From Desulfocurvus sp. (lineage in GTDB: Bacteria; Desulfobacterota; Desulfovibrionia; Desulfovibrionales; Desulfovibrionaceae), in the NCBI RefSeq assembly GCF_023230885.1, contig NZ_JALNWM010000159.1:1-8053 (forward strand): 8,053 nt of DNA. Reading direction: 5' to 3'. The translations under genes were made by a program, and so were the position numbers. Positions 7,774 to 8,053 of this stretch are shown piece by piece; within the stretch, counting starts at the first letter, position 1, and every line of letters begins with the position of its first letter. The notes below the pieces were generated by a model. The model saw only the letters and a list, made by a program, of their open reading frames with translations, made no database searches and had not been told where the DNA came from.

Positions 7774-8053
7774 GTGGGCATTTCCATCCACAGCACCGCA
7801 GTGGTCCACCCCGGGGCGGAGATCGGCCAGGACGTGACCGTCGGCCCCTTCTCCGTGATCCAGGACAAGACCGTCATCGGCGCGGGCACGACCATCGGCG
7901 CCTACTGCCAGATCCACTCCCATACCACCATGGGCTGCGGCAACCAGATCCACTCCTACGCCTATGTGGGCGGCGACCCGCAGGACATCAAGTACCGCGG
8001 GGGCACAACGCGCCTGACCCTTGGCGACAACAACATCGTGCGCGAGTTCGTGA
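7774..8053 (+). CDS. lpxA: UDP-N-acetylglucosamine acyltransferase LpxA (3'-truncated by window edge)
   Basis: First lipid A enzyme: it transfers a 3-hydroxyacyl chain from ACP to the 3-OH of UDP-GlcNAc in the cytoplasm. Ninety-three codons are visible, about a third of the gene. The reading starts at a GTG (MGISIHSTAVVHPGAEIG), one base after the fabZ stop, with GAGGA upstream. Successive hexapeptide repeats follow (VHPGAEIGQDVTVGPFSVI, TVIGAGTTIGAY). Then come the LpxA landmarks GGDPQDIKYRGGTTRLTLGD and NNIVREFV, which match the E. coli QDLKY...PTR...IRE segment. The catalytic histidine (E. coli His125) and the acyl-chain ruler residue lie beyond the window, so activity and chain length cannot be judged. 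The PQDIKY segment separates it from LpxD and from unrelated hexapeptide transferases. Translation is probably coupled to fabZ. Confidence 0.95.
   Translation, partial: MGISIHSTAVVHPGAEIGQDVTVGPFSVIQDKTVIGAGTTIGAYCQIHSHTTMGCGNQIHSYAYVGGDPQDIKYRGGTTRLTLGDNNIVREFV
7867..7889 (+). repeat. 23-bp exact direct repeat, copy 2 (in lpxA)
   Basis: Identical to 6925-6947 in lpxD. It encodes KTVIGAGT at LpxA residues 32-39, also a hexapeptide coil. The two copies are 942 bp apart, a multiple of three. Confidence 0.85.

Overview
This window is a compact, GC-rich, entirely plus-strand gene cluster from a Gram-negative bacterium. It encodes, in order: the 3' part of lysS, a LolC/LolE-family permease, lolD, bamA, skp (ompH), lpxD, fabZ and the 5' part of lpxA. 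The gene order and the enlarged BamA with an extra N-terminal domain before its POTRA repeats suggest a sulfate-reducer-type deltaproteobacterium, most likely Desulfovibrionales (Desulfovibrio-like). That assignment is from remembered gene order and protein character, not from a search. The strong G/C preference at third codon positions explains why long spurious open frames occur on both strands.

Layout. Positions 2-1087 hold the catalytic domain of class II lysyl-tRNA synthetase, its start lying outside the window. Its stop overlaps the start of the Lol permease by 4 bp (ATGA). The permease (1084-2325) overlaps lolD by 8 bp, and lolD (2318-3013) overlaps bamA by 17 bp. bamA runs from 2997 to 5681. 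A 53-bp gap, the longest in the window, separates it from skp (5735-6262). lpxD (6268-7311) follows after 5 bp and overlaps fabZ (7308-7772) by ATGA. lpxA starts with GTG one base after the fabZ stop and runs off the right edge. No stretch of 300 bases lacks a gene. I see no tRNA or rRNA gene, mobile element, CRISPR array, convincing promoter or rho-independent terminator.

How the genes work together. Apart from lysS, every gene serves outer-membrane construction. LolCD-type transporters extract mature lipoproteins from the inner membrane, BamA inserts beta-barrel proteins, and Skp chaperones those proteins across the periplasm. LpxA and LpxD add the acyl chains of lipid A. FabZ supplies fatty-acid synthesis, sharing beta-hydroxyacyl-ACP with the Lpx enzymes. 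The tight spacing implies one transcript with extensive translational coupling. The core bamA-skp-lpxD-fabZ-lpxA order is the widely conserved proteobacterial one; the lysS-lolC/E-lolD head replaces the rseP side seen in E. coli.

Novelty. I see no clearly undescribed system. The most interesting points are the roughly 130-residue TolB-N/FlgO-like domain between the BamA signal peptide and POTRA1, the single Lol permease, a very acidic Asp/Tyr loop in the BamA barrel coded by a GAC/TAC repeat, and a 23-bp exact in-phase repeat shared by lpxD and lpxA.
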